Shown here: one piece after another, positions 8,582 through 16,498 of the stretch
How positions within the stretch are numbered: position 1 is the stretch's first letter
Layout of the letters: each line of letters opens with the position of its first letter
DNA from: Brevibacterium yomogidense
GTDB lineage: Bacteria; Actinomycetota; Actinomycetes; Actinomycetales; Brevibacteriaceae
NCBI RefSeq assembly: GCF_900163715.1
Contig: NZ_FWFF01000005.1
Coordinates: 180,931 to 244,930 of the forward strand
DNA length: 64,000 nt
Direction: 5' to 3'
Translations under genes and position numbers: made by a program
Notes under the pieces: model-generated
What the model saw: the letters and a program-made list of their open reading frames with translations, nothing else
Told to the model about the DNA's origin: nothing
Databases searched by the model: none

Positions 8582-9547
8582 TCAGGCCTCCTGGGTGAGT
8601 GCGGAGTCGGTGAAGGACTGGTGGGTGGCGTGGCGGCTGGCGCGCTCCTCGACTGCCACCGGCAGGCCGAGCATCTCGCGCGCCTCGTCCGGCGATGCGA
8701 CGGCGGACCCCATCCCCTCGATGATGCCGACCGCGCGTTCGGTGAGCTGCGCGTTCGTCGCCTTCACACCCTTGGACAGGTAGAGGTTGTCCTCCAGCCC
8801 CACACGCACGTGGCCGCCGGCCAGGACCGACTGGGCGACCCACGGCAGCTGGTTGCGGCCGATCGCGAAGGAGGTGAATTGCGCGGTCTCCGGCAGCATG
8901 TTCACCATCGCGTGGAGCAGGCCCGCGTCCACGGGCGCGCCGTACGGGATGCCCTGGCACAGCTGGTAGAACGGCGGGTCGTCCAGCAGGCCCTCCTCGT
9001 ACATGACGTTCGCGAACCACAGGTTGCCGGTGTCGAAGATCTCCAGCTCCGGCTTCACTCCCAGCTCGCGGATGCGGGCGGCGCCCGCGCGCATCATGTC
9101 CGGGGTGGAGATGTAGGTGTTCGATCCCTCGCCGAAGTTCAGCGTGCCGCAGTCCAGCGTGCAGACCTCCGGGCGCAGGGCCTCGACGTGCTTGAGGCGC
9201 TCCGTCTGGTTCACGAGGTCGGTGCCCTCGAGCTGAGTCGTGGGGTTCTCCGGGTCGATGACCAGGTCGCCGCCCATGCCCGCGGTCATGTTGATGACGG
9301 GATCGACGTCGGAGGCGCGGATGAGGCGGGCGACCTCCGCGTAGAGCTCGGTGTCGCGGGATCCCTGCTTCGTCTGCGGGTCGCGGACGTGGATGTGGAT
9401 GATCGAGGCGCCGGAGCGAGCGGCGGCGATCCCGGAGTCCGCGATCTCCTGCGGGGTGACGGGGACGTGCTCGCTCTTGCCGGCGGTGTCACCGGCGCCG
9501 GTCAGGGCGCAGGTGAGGATGACGTTCCGGTTCACGGTGCGGTTCAT
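8582..9547 (-). CDS. cdhC: 3-dehydrocarnitine cleavage enzyme (BKACE/DUF849)
   Basis: A 321-residue beta-keto acid cleavage enzyme. The metal-binding HxH is visible in HIHVRD (His51, His53), and the N-terminal NVILTCALTGAGDT segment is typical of the family. BKACE enzymes condense a beta-keto acid with acetyl-CoA to give acetoacetate and a new CoA ester; beside carnitine dehydrogenase the expected substrate is 3-dehydrocarnitine and the product betainyl-CoA. First gene of the cluster, preceded by a CCGAAAGGACC ribosome-binding region. Confidence 0.87.
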   Translation of the reverse strand: MNRTVNRNVILTCALTGAGDTAGKSEHVPVTPQEIADSGIAAARSGASIIHIHVRDPQTKQGSRDTELYAEVARLIRASDVDPVINMTAGMGGDLVIDPENPTTQLEGTDLVNQTERLKHVEALRPEVCTLDCGTLNFGEGSNTYISTPDMMRAGAARIRELGVKPELEIFDTGNLWFANVMYEEGLLDDPPFYQLCQGIPYGAPVDAGLLHAMVNMLPETAQFTSFAIGRNQLPWVAQSVLAGGHVRVGLEDNLYLSKGVKATNAQLTERAVGIIEGMGSAVASPDEAREMLGLPVAVEERASRHATHQSFTDSALTQEA

Positions 9548-9716
9548 GGTGGTGGTCCTTTCGGACGGAGTGGCTGAGTTTTCAGTCGGTGTGGCTGGTG
9601 TCAGTCAGAGGTCTCTGCCACGGGCGGTCCGACCTCAGATGGGTCTGCCCGACGACTGTCGTGTCTCGTCGTGGCGTCTGTGGCGTGATGTGTCTGGGGA
9701 GAGATGGGGGGCACAT

Positions 9717-9745
9717 GCGCGGGCCCAGTGGTGCAGGGCCCGCGC
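9717..9745 (-). terminator. Hairpin after the XRE-TetR gene
   Basis: Perfect 10-bp arms GCGCGGGCCC (9717-9726) and GGGCCCGCGC (9736-9745) with a 9-nt loop, 8 bp downstream of the regulator's stop codon. No T-tract is visible. It separates the regulator from the cdhC promoter region (9548-9716). Confidence 0.65.
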
Positions 9746-9752
9746 CTCCTCG

Positions 9753-10733
9753 TCACGAGGAGTGCGCGTTGGAACGGTCCGCGGGAGGCGAGCCGTAGGG
9801 GCCCTGATGGTCGTCGTCGTCCATCCGGTGTTCGGGGGCCCGCTCTTCGTCGGTCCGATGTCCATCGGCGAGCAGTTCGTCGTCGATGTGGCCGAGCACG
9901 GCGGCGAGCATGTCCTGGGGATCCAGGAGTCCGGACAGCACGCGCACGCCCAGTCCGTCGATGAGTCCGGTGAGCTTGAGCACCGCCATGTCGAGCGGCT
10001 GGGGTCGGAAGGCGCCGGTGTCGATGCATTCGGCGACGATGTCGCGGATGGTCCGCTCCCAGCGGCCGTAGCTGTACTCGTGCTCCGTGCGGGCTGTTTC
10101 GCTGTTGGTGCCGGCGGCGGACCACATCTGCAGCCAGATCGACCATTCCCTGCGGGTGACGGTCTTCTCCGGCAGCTGGAGTCGGACCACTTCACGCAGG
10201 CGGTCGACGGGGTCGGCGATCTCGCCGAGCTCCGCGAGCTGGCGGTCGTATGCGAGTTTGACGCTGTACCGCATCGCCTCCGCGAAGATCTCCCACTTGT
10301 TCGCGAAGTGGTAGTGCACTGCGGGGGCCGATACCTCAGCGGCCTGAGCGATGTCGGCCATCCGCACGTGCTCGTACCCCCGCTCCGCGAACAGGGTCCA
10401 GGCCTCGACGACGATGCGCCGCCGGCGCAGTCCTCGATCCGTCGGGGAGTTCGTCATCTTGGCGGGAAGCGCTCCGGGCGACGGCGCGGCGGTGGATTCG
10501 CCATCGGAGTCCGTGCCGGTGAGCAGCCAGCTCACCGTCACACCGGTGACGGTGGCGAAGGAGAAGAGCTCATCCGGCTGGAAGCGACGTGCACCGGAGA
10601 GAGACTTCGACAGCTTCGTCTCGTCCAGACCGATCGCCCGGGAGACCTCACGCTGCGCCATTCCGGAATCACGGACAGCGGCACGGAAGCGCGCGGTCAT
10701 CTCCGGCGCGCGCACATCACTCTGCTGTCCCAT
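9753..10733 (-). CDS. XRE-TetR fusion transcriptional regulator
   Basis: A 326-residue protein with two DNA-binding domains. Residues about 12-70 form a Cro/C1-type helix-turn-helix (QREVSRAIGLDETKLSKSLSG). After a Ser/Gly/Pro linker (about 71-98), residues about 100-150 form a TetR-type domain with the recognition region VSAPAVHYHFANKWEIF, followed by a TetR-like ligand domain and a charged tail. The start is set by a promoter: TTGCGA (10764-10769), 17 bp, TACTGT (10741-10746), then 7 nt to ATG, so the mRNA is probably leaderless. A palindrome overlaps the -35 box, suggesting autoregulation. It lies directly upstream of cdhC in the same orientation and is a candidate regulator of the carnitine genes. 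Confidence 0.87.
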   Translation of the reverse strand: MGQQSDVRAPEMTARFRAAVRDSGMAQREVSRAIGLDETKLSKSLSGARRFQPDELFSFATVTGVTVSWLLTGTDSDGESTAAPSPGALPAKMTNSPTDRGLRRRRIVVEAWTLFAERGYEHVRMADIAQAAEVSAPAVHYHFANKWEIFAEAMRYSVKLAYDRQLAELGEIADPVDRLREVVRLQLPEKTVTRREWSIWLQMWSAAGTNSETARTEHEYSYGRWERTIRDIVAECIDTGAFRPQPLDMAVLKLTGLIDGLGVRVLSGLLDPQDMLAAVLGHIDDELLADGHRTDEERAPEHRMDDDDHQGPYGSPPADRSNAHSS

Positions 10734-10740
10734 GTGGTCA

Positions 10741-10802
10741 ACAGTAGAGGCTACTTGCGAGTATCGCAAACACTTGAGTCAGCTTCAGCAAGAATCGCAA
10801 GT
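10741..10802 (-). promoter_or_regulatory. Promoter and palindromic operator of the XRE-TetR gene
   Basis: On the minus strand a -35 TTGCGA (10764-10769) and -10 TACTGT (10741-10746) are 17 bp apart. The -35 hexamer is one arm of TTGCGA-N3-TCGCAA (10755-10769). A third copy at 10795-10802 makes an 8-bp inverted repeat, ACTTGCGA (10753-10760) with TCGCAAGT. Overlap with the -35 fits repression. Confidence 0.65.
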
Positions 10803-10867
10803 TGTGGGGAGGTGCAATGCCGCCTGAGAGTCCGCCCCGAGTGTCAGGATCCGGCGGCGACGACGAA

Positions 10868-10903
10868 GAGGCCGGGCCGTCGCTCCCGCGATAGCCCGGC
10901 CTC
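10868..10903 (-). terminator. Terminator after the amidase gene
   Basis: GAGGCCGGGC (10868-10877) pairs with GCCCGGCCTC (10894-10903); inside it TCGC/GCGA also pair around TCCC. It lies 65 bp downstream of the amidase stop on the minus strand. Confidence 0.65.
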
Positions 10904-10967
10904 CGTTCCAGCATGCCTCTTGCTGCGCTCTTCTTACGGCGCACCTCTCATACTTACAGCCTGCCTC

Positions 10968-12512
10968 TCACAGAGCGGGCCTCCGCGCGCCGTGGTCGGT
11001 GAGCTCCTCGAACGCCTGGGCGACCAGCAGCAGCTCCACGTCCTTCCCGGGTGCGGCGACCAGCTGCACTCCCACCGGCAGGCCGTCGCGCGTGAAGCCC
11101 GCGGGCACGGACACGGCTGGGCACCCGGTCGCCGAGATGACCGTTGCCGCACGCATCCATTCGAGGTAGTCCTCCATGGGCTTGCCGTCGATCTCTGCAG
11201 GGTACTCGAGGTCCGCATCGAACGGCGCCACCGAACTGGTCGTCAGGACCAGCAGGTCGTGGTGCGCGAAGTACGTCTCGACCGCTCCGTGTAGCCGGGC
11301 GCGCGCCGCGTCCGCAGACACAAGCTCGTCCACCGTGAGGTTCAGGCCCATCTCCGTGTTCCAGACGACGGATTCCTTCACCTGATCGCCGTGACGGCGC
11401 ACCGTCTCGCCGAAGCGGGCGGCGAAGTCATACGCGCGGGTCACGCGGAAGACCTCGTCCGCGTCCCGGAAGTCGGGGACCATGCCGTCGACGTGGCCCC
11501 CGCCGATGGTGAGCGAATCCGCCGTCCGGTCCACGACCTCGGCGACGGAGGGGTCGACCCGCAGCATCCCGCCCAGGTCAGTCGAGAAGCCGATCCGCAG
11601 ACCGCGCAGGCCCGAACCGACCCGGTGCTCGCCGGGCCAGCGGAACTCGAGCCGGTCGAACACCGATCCGGGTTCCTGCACGGACAGCGGCGCACCGTCG
11701 GCCGGGCCGGAGGCGATGGACATCAGCAGCGCGACGTCACTCACCGACCGGGCCATGAAGCCCGACTGAGACAGCCACGACCAGGGGTTGCCGGGCAGCG
11801 CCTTCGGGATCCGACCGTTCGTCGGGCGCATGCCGACGATGTTGTTGAACGATCCCGGCAGCCGCAGGGAGCCGCCCATGTCCGACCCGTCGCCGGATGC
11901 CTGGACGCCCGCGGCGATCGCGGCGGCGGCGCCGCCTGACGAACCGGCCGCGGACTTCGTCGTGTCGTACGGGTTCACCGTCGTGCCGAAGAGCGGGTTG
12001 AACGTGTGCGAGCCGGCGGCGAACTCCGGCACGTTCGACTTGCCCGTCGTCACGACGCCTGCGGCACGCAGCCGCGCGATCACCAGCGCGTCACGGATCG
12101 GCACGTTGTCGGCCAGGGTCGGCGAGCCGTAGGTCGTGCGCATGCCTGCGGTGTCGTGCGTGTCCTTGTGCGTCATCGGGACGCCGTGCAGCGCGGTGAG
12201 GCGATCGCCGCGCGAGAACGCGGAGTCCGCGGCAGCCGCCTGCTCAAAGGCGCGCTCGTCGTCGCGCGTGACGACCGCGTTAAGGGTCGGGTTCACCGCA
12301 TCGAGGCGGGCCAGGTGGTCGGCCAGCGCCTCACGGGCGGACAGTCGGCCCGAGGCGATCTGGGCCGCCAGCTGCCGCGTACTCAGCCAGGTGAGCTCGG
12401 ATTCGTAGGCGGCCCCCTCCGCCGAGGTCCTGCCGGGGGTCACGACCCCGGCACCTTCCGCTGCACTCACGGCCGGTTCGAAGCGCGGCGCCTGCGCCGC
12501 CCCGCCGGTCAC
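10968..12512 (-). CDS. Amidase-signature family amidase
   Basis: A 514-residue amidase with the Ser-cisSer-Lys triad: Lys116 in MTHKD, the GSSGG segment (Ser191/192), and nucleophile Ser215 in SDMGGS. These enzymes hydrolyse carboxamides and related C-N bonds; the substrate is not predictable. A GTG start overlaps the stop of the upstream M20 gene as GTGA, so the two hydrolases form an operon. The first 35 residues are low complexity. Confidence 0.9.
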   Translation of the reverse strand: MTGGAAQAPRFEPAVSAAEGAGVVTPGRTSAEGAAYESELTWLSTRQLAAQIASGRLSAREALADHLARLDAVNPTLNAVVTRDDERAFEQAAAADSAFSRGDRLTALHGVPMTHKDTHDTAGMRTTYGSPTLADNVPIRDALVIARLRAAGVVTTGKSNVPEFAAGSHTFNPLFGTTVNPYDTTKSAAGSSGGAAAAIAAGVQASGDGSDMGGSLRLPGSFNNIVGMRPTNGRIPKALPGNPWSWLSQSGFMARSVSDVALLMSIASGPADGAPLSVQEPGSVFDRLEFRWPGEHRVGSGLRGLRIGFSTDLGGMLRVDPSVAEVVDRTADSLTIGGGHVDGMVPDFRDADEVFRVTRAYDFAARFGETVRRHGDQVKESVVWNTEMGLNLTVDELVSADAARARLHGAVETYFAHHDLLVLTTSSVAPFDADLEYPAEIDGKPMEDYLEWMRAATVISATGCPAVSVPAGFTRDGLPVGVQLVAAPGKDVELLLVAQAFEELTDHGARRPAL

Positions 12513-13822
12513 TTCGCCACCTGCACGGCGTGGTCAGCGTGCTGGCCGGCGTGTGCGCGCTGGTCAGCGTGTGCATGCTGGCCCACGCGCGCAGTCCGGC
12601 CCACGCGCGTGAAGAGCGCGGTGAGGCCGGCGCGGACGCCGGTGCGCAGTGTCGCAGGCACGTCGTCGGGGCCGAAGAACGGCGAGTGGTTGCCGCCGGG
12701 CACGCCGGTCTCGACGGTGTCCGCGGCGTAGCCGCCGAAGAACCAGTAGACGCCGGGCACTCCCAGCGAATCCGCGAAGACTCCGAAGTCCTCGCTCCCC
12801 GACACAGGTCTCGTCTCAGTCACGCTGTCTCCTCCCAGTTCCGCGGTGAGTGCGGCGAGGACCTCCGCCGCCTCTGTGTCGTCGTTGTAGCAGCGCGGGA
12901 ACCCGTACATCCTCTCGACGTCGGGTTCCGGTGCGCCCGCGGCCTGCGCCTCACCGCTGATGATGCGGCGGACAGCGGCCAGAACGCGTTCCCGCACGTC
13001 CGTCTCGAACGTGCGGATGTTGAGTTCGAAGACCGCCTTCGCCGGGATGATGTTCTCCTTCACCCCTGCGTGGAACGTGCCGACGGTGAGCACCGCCATG
13101 TCCGAACCGGCGACCTCCCGCGACACGACGGACTGCAGCCGCGTCACCATGTAGGCGCCCAGCACGATCGGGTCAATCGCGTTCTCCGGCTGCGAGCCGT
13201 GCGCCTGCCTGCCGTGGACCGTCACGCGCAGGGAATCGGCCATCGCCATCGCGGTGCCGATCGACAGGTTGACGGTCCCGGCGACGCCCGGCCAGACGTG
13301 CTGGCCGTAGACGGCCTCGGGCCTGGGGACGCGCTCCCACAGGTCGTCCTCGACCATGGCTGCGGCGCCGGCGGCGGTCTCCTCGCCGGGCTGGAACAGC
13401 ATGACGACCGTCCCCGTCCACGCGCCGCGGTGGCGGGTGAGGAGGCGGGCGATCTCGAGGCCGGCGGAGATGTGCGCGTCGTGCCCGCACCCGTGCATCA
13501 CGGGAGTCACGGTGCCGTCGGGCAGGGTGCCGGTCGCAGTCGACGCGTACGGCAGGCCGGTGGCCTCCTCGATCGGGAGTCCGTCCGTGTCCGCACGGAA
13601 TGCGACGACGGGACCATCGCCATTCTCGATGACGGCGACGACGCCGGTGCCGCCGACGGTCTGGGGCGCGAGGCCGTAGGACTGCAGGTGGTCTGCGATC
13701 GTCTCTGCGGTCCGGTGCTCCTGCATCGAGAGCTCAGGGGCGGCGTGGAACTCGCGGTAGAGCCCGACGAGCGCGTCGAGGCCCTCCTCGAGACTCGCGG
13801 TGATCTCCGACGGGAGCGCCAT
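12509..13822 (-). CDS. M20-family metal-dependent amidohydrolase
   Basis: A 437-residue member of the hippurate/IAA-amino-acid hydrolase branch. Metal-site residues are visible: Cys112 and His114 in HGCGHDAH, Glu147-Glu148 in GEET, and His175 in YGQHVWP. It would remove acyl groups from N-acyl amino acids. ATG at 13822 follows GAGAGGA and avoids a long upstream extension with no protein-like content. The C-terminal 30 residues are a repetitive Gln/His/Ala/Asp tail (units like QHAHADQRAHA), which seems to be a local expansion. Confidence 0.88.
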   Translation of the reverse strand: MALPSEITASLEEGLDALVGLYREFHAAPELSMQEHRTAETIADHLQSYGLAPQTVGGTGVVAVIENGDGPVVAFRADTDGLPIEEATGLPYASTATGTLPDGTVTPVMHGCGHDAHISAGLEIARLLTRHRGAWTGTVVMLFQPGEETAAGAAAMVEDDLWERVPRPEAVYGQHVWPGVAGTVNLSIGTAMAMADSLRVTVHGRQAHGSQPENAIDPIVLGAYMVTRLQSVVSREVAGSDMAVLTVGTFHAGVKENIIPAKAVFELNIRTFETDVRERVLAAVRRIISGEAQAAGAPEPDVERMYGFPRCYNDDTEAAEVLAALTAELGGDSVTETRPVSGSEDFGVFADSLGVPGVYWFFGGYAADTVETGVPGGNHSPFFGPDDVPATLRTGVRAGLTALFTRVGRTARVGQHAHADQRAHAGQHADHAVQVAK

Positions 13823-14124
13823 GCTGTTCCTCTCGTGGGCCGGACGGTTCATGGATGCCTGAGCGCCGGGAGCGCTCCGGCGGCCCTCCTCACGGTAACG
13901 CGGAACGGAGCGATCCGACAGAGCGAGTGCGAACGGTGAGGGTTCTGCCACGAAGAGTCCTGGCACGGAGGTCGAGTCCCCTGTGACGAAGGAGACCGAG
14001 TCCCCTGTGGCGAACCTGCCACACCTGCGGCACACCTCCCACACGGACCCGCAGTGGAATGGAGGGCAACGACGATCACCCGGCGCTGAGGCACTCCGCC
14101 CCGCCGGCCGAGGAGAGGCGATCC
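13823..14124. other. Intergenic region with a 24-bp duplication
   Basis: Divergent spacer between the M20 gene and the Pro-rich protein gene. Its main structure is an imperfect 24-bp tandem repeat (13967-13990 and 13991-14014, sharing GAGTCCCCTGTG). No gene was recognised here; it should contain promoters for both flanking genes. Confidence 0.6.
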
Positions 14125-14532
14125 GTGCAGCGCTACCGACACCCGCTCGGCCCCGGCCGCGCATACTCCGCTGAGGGCCCGCCGTTGGACCTCTACGGGC
14201 TGCCGGCACTCCCACCGGACCGCCCGGTCCCGCAGCCTGCGCCAGCCCGGCGTGAGCCTGCCCGGCCTGCGCTGGCTCAGCCCGCGCCGGCCCAGCATGA
14301 TCCGACCCAGCATGTGCCGGCCACGCATGCGCCGGCTCAGCCGGGACCGGACCGGTCTGGTCCCGATCCCGGTCCGGATCCCAGTCCCAGTCTTGGTCCC
14401 GGTCCCTGCAGCCCCCACCGCAGCGGGAGCAGCAGCGGGAGCGGGATCCGCTCCGTGCTCGTGGGGCTGGGTCTGGCGGCGGGAACGGTGGTGACGGCGG
14501 CCTCGGCGGCGGTGGTCTTCACAGGGTTCTGA
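14125..14532 (+). CDS. Small Pro-rich, C-terminally anchored protein
   Basis: A 135-residue protein. The GTG start at 14125 is favoured because AGGAGAGG lies 7 nt upstream. Residues 1-34 are conserved-looking (RYRHPLGPGRAYSAEG), about 35-105 are a Pro/Ala/Gln/His low-complexity region, and the last 25 residues form a hydrophobic span ending in FTGF, consistent with a tail anchor. Not recognised. The clean ribosome-binding site and terminal membrane span support it being real. Confidence 0.6.
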   Translation: MQRYRHPLGPGRAYSAEGPPLDLYGLPALPPDRPVPQPAPARREPARPALAQPAPAQHDPTQHVPATHAPAQPGPDRSGPDPGPDPSPSLGPGPCSPHRSGSSSGSGIRSVLVGLGLAAGTVVTAASAAVVFTGF

Positions 14533-14563
14533 CGGACGCGCCGTCAGCTCCCGTGACCCGCTG

Positions 14564-15052
14564 TCAGCCCCCGTGCCGCGCGAGCGCCGGAACCACCCGA
14601 TCGCGCGTGAGCGGCGCGATCGTGAGAGCCGCAGAATCCTCCGGCAGCGCATCGGGGGCGAACCAGGCGACGGAATCGATCTCCGCCTGCGGCCGGATGT
14701 CGTCGAAGTCGAATCCGTCGGGCATTCCCCGGTGGACGAAGACGTCGCCGATGACCTGGTGGTCGGCCTCGTTCGCGGCCGGCGCCTCGAAGGTGCCGAG
14801 TTCCTCGAGGTCCTCACGGGTGAGGGGCAGGCCCAGTTCCTCGTCGACCTCGCGGATGATCGTGTCGATCGGGGCCTCCCCCGGCTCGGGCTTGCCGCCC
14901 GGGAGCATGTAGGCGGTCGTGCCTCGCTTCCGCACCATGAGCATCGTGTCGTCGCGGCGCAGCACGAGTGCGCTCACGCGGATGGTGCGGACCGTCGCGC
15001 GGTCGGCCGGGTGGTCTGGGGTTGCATCGGTCGAGTCGGTCGAGTCGGGCAT
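14564..15052 (-). CDS. NUDIX hydrolase
   Basis: A 162-residue NUDIX protein with an intact Nudix box at residues 53-75 (G-x5-E-x7-REVDEELGL). The family hydrolyses nucleoside diphosphates linked to another moiety, with Mg2+ bound by the box glutamates. The exact substrate is not evident. The N-terminus is Asp/Thr/Ser-rich and may not be part of the fold. It is convergent with the Pro-rich protein gene. Confidence 0.9.
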   Translation of the reverse strand: MPDSTDSTDATPDHPADRATVRTIRVSALVLRRDDTMLMVRKRGTTAYMLPGGKPEPGEAPIDTIIREVDEELGLPLTREDLEELGTFEAPAANEADHQVIGDVFVHRGMPDGFDFDDIRPQAEIDSVAWFAPDALPEDSAALTIAPLTRDRVVPALARHGG

Positions 15053-15306
15053 CGAACGGTGGTCCTCTCCTCATCGGCAGAGCGCCGAGCCTGGGCGGAT
15101 GACGCAGATGGTGCGGATCTGCAACGCGATGTTCACGGGGCAGCCGCACAGTCCTCGGTATCCTGGGAGGACGTCACATCGTAGAAACGGTCGCCGCACC
15201 GGTAACGTAGCGCATCGTGACCGGCTGGTCGGCACCGTCCGACCATCGCTCGGCAGACAATCGGTCTTCACACCATCGACGCGCACCCGACAACTGGGAG
15301 AGAACA

Positions 15307-16188
15307 ATGACCTACGGCAACTCACCGACCGATCCGGCTCAGGGCGGCCAGGGCCCCTACGGATCCGGCCCCTACGGCGCCGGATCGCCACAGTCGGCCG
15401 GACAGCAGCCGTACGGACAGCAGCCGCAGTACGGCTCCCAGCCCGGCGGCCAGCAGCAGCCCCCGCAGTACGGCTCCCAGCCGAGCGGCCAGCCCGGCGG
15501 CCAGCAGCCGTACGGATCGCCGCAGTACGGCGCACAGCAGGGCGGAGCTCCCTACGGCTCCCCGCAGGCCGGTTCCCCGTATGGTGCGCCGCAGCAGGGC
15601 GGAAGCCCCTATGGCGCTCCGCAGGGAGGCGCGTACGGCGCAGCACCGATGGGCGCCGGCTCCATCACGACGACGGTTCCCGGCGGACCTCAGCAGATGG
15701 GCCCCGACGGCGAGCCCGCTCTCAGCCAGCCGCTCTACGGAGCGACGTTCATGCAGGCGACCAAGCGCTTCTTCAAGAAGTACGCACGGTTCTCCGGCTA
15801 CTCCTCGCTGAGCGAGCACTGGTGGGCGTACCTGACCCTGTCGCTCCTCATGCTGATCGCTGCGATCCCGCTCTTCATCGGGTACATCATGGTGATCGCG
15901 AGCGCGGCCACGATGGATCCCTACTCGTCCAGCGTTCCCACCGGCATGGGCGCAGGCGGCGTCATCGTCATGATCGGCTTCATCCTCATGCTGCTGGTCT
16001 CGCTGGCGCTGATCGTCCCCTCCCTGGCGCTGCAGGCGCGGCGTCTGCATGACGCAGGGTTCTCCGCGCTGTTCCTGCTGCTCTACCTGGTGCCCTCCAT
16101 CGGCTCGCTCATCGTCCTCGTCTTCATGTTCCTGCCGACCAAGGTCGAGGCTCGGAAGCCGGAGTGGGACGACACCAAGGGCGACTGA
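15307..16188 (+). CDS. DUF805 membrane protein with PYGQ-rich N-terminus
   Basis: A 293-residue protein. ATG at 15307 is 3 nt after GGGAGAG. Residues 1 to about 135 are a disordered Gln/Gly/Pro/Tyr repeat (QPYGQQPQYG-type units). After the conserved FARF-like segment, the C-terminal half has three or four hydrophobic segments and the RRLHDAGFSAL motif typical of DUF805. It is an inner-membrane protein of unknown function. A strong hairpin ends the transcript. Confidence 0.87.
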   Translation: MTYGNSPTDPAQGGQGPYGSGPYGAGSPQSAGQQPYGQQPQYGSQPGGQQQPPQYGSQPSGQPGGQQPYGSPQYGAQQGGAPYGSPQAGSPYGAPQQGGSPYGAPQGGAYGAAPMGAGSITTTVPGGPQQMGPDGEPALSQPLYGATFMQATKRFFKKYARFSGYSSLSEHWWAYLTLSLLMLIAAIPLFIGYIMVIASAATMDPYSSSVPTGMGAGGVIVMIGFILMLLVSLALIVPSLALQARRLHDAGFSALFLLLYLVPSIGSLIVLVFMFLPTKVEARKPEWDDTKGD

Positions 16189-16294
16189 CCGTCACATATG
16201 GGCTGGCCGGCGCAGCCGGGCTGGCTGTCGCTTCCAGGCCGGTCGTCTCAGCCGGGCGCAGGAGGCGGCTGGACAGCCGCTGAACGACGCCGAG

Positions 16295-16333
16295 GTGCCG
16301 CCCGGGTTCGCACACCGCGAACCCGGGCGGCAC
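16295..16333 (+). terminator. Strong hairpin terminator after the DUF805 gene
   Basis: A perfect 17-bp stem (16295-16311 with 16317-16333) closes a 5-nt loop about 105 bp downstream of the DUF805 stop. The following bases are only mildly T-rich. Confidence 0.8.
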
Positions 16334-16393
16334 TGTCGTTTCCGGACGGCTTTCCCCTGGGAGCGCTTCTTTCGACTTTTGTGCGATCATCTC

Positions 16394-16477
16394 TTGCAGC
16401 ACCGTTCGTTCGAGTATAGAATCGAACTATTCGATCAACGATGATCACTGATTCTGGAACGCTGATTCTGGAACGCT
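16394..16477 (+). promoter_or_regulatory. Promoter of the HNH-protein gene with palindromes and a 14-bp repeat
   Basis: TTGCAG (16394-16399) and TAGAAT (16417-16422) are 17 bp apart and form a good promoter. GTTCGA-N8-TCGAAC (16408-16427) spans the -10 box, and TCGAA-CTA-TTCGA (16422-16434) overlaps it, so a repressor site is likely. The leader then contains a 14-bp tandem repeat, GATTCTGGAACGCT, at 16450-16463 and 16464-16477. Confidence 0.6.
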
Positions 16478-16498
16478 GGCGCTGGAAGGAGGGGCTCA

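Noticed and set aside
16408..16434. Possible LexA (SOS) box
   Set aside because: Half-sites TCGAAC/GTTCGA are in the wrong order or spacing for the usual TCGAAC-N4-GTTCGA.
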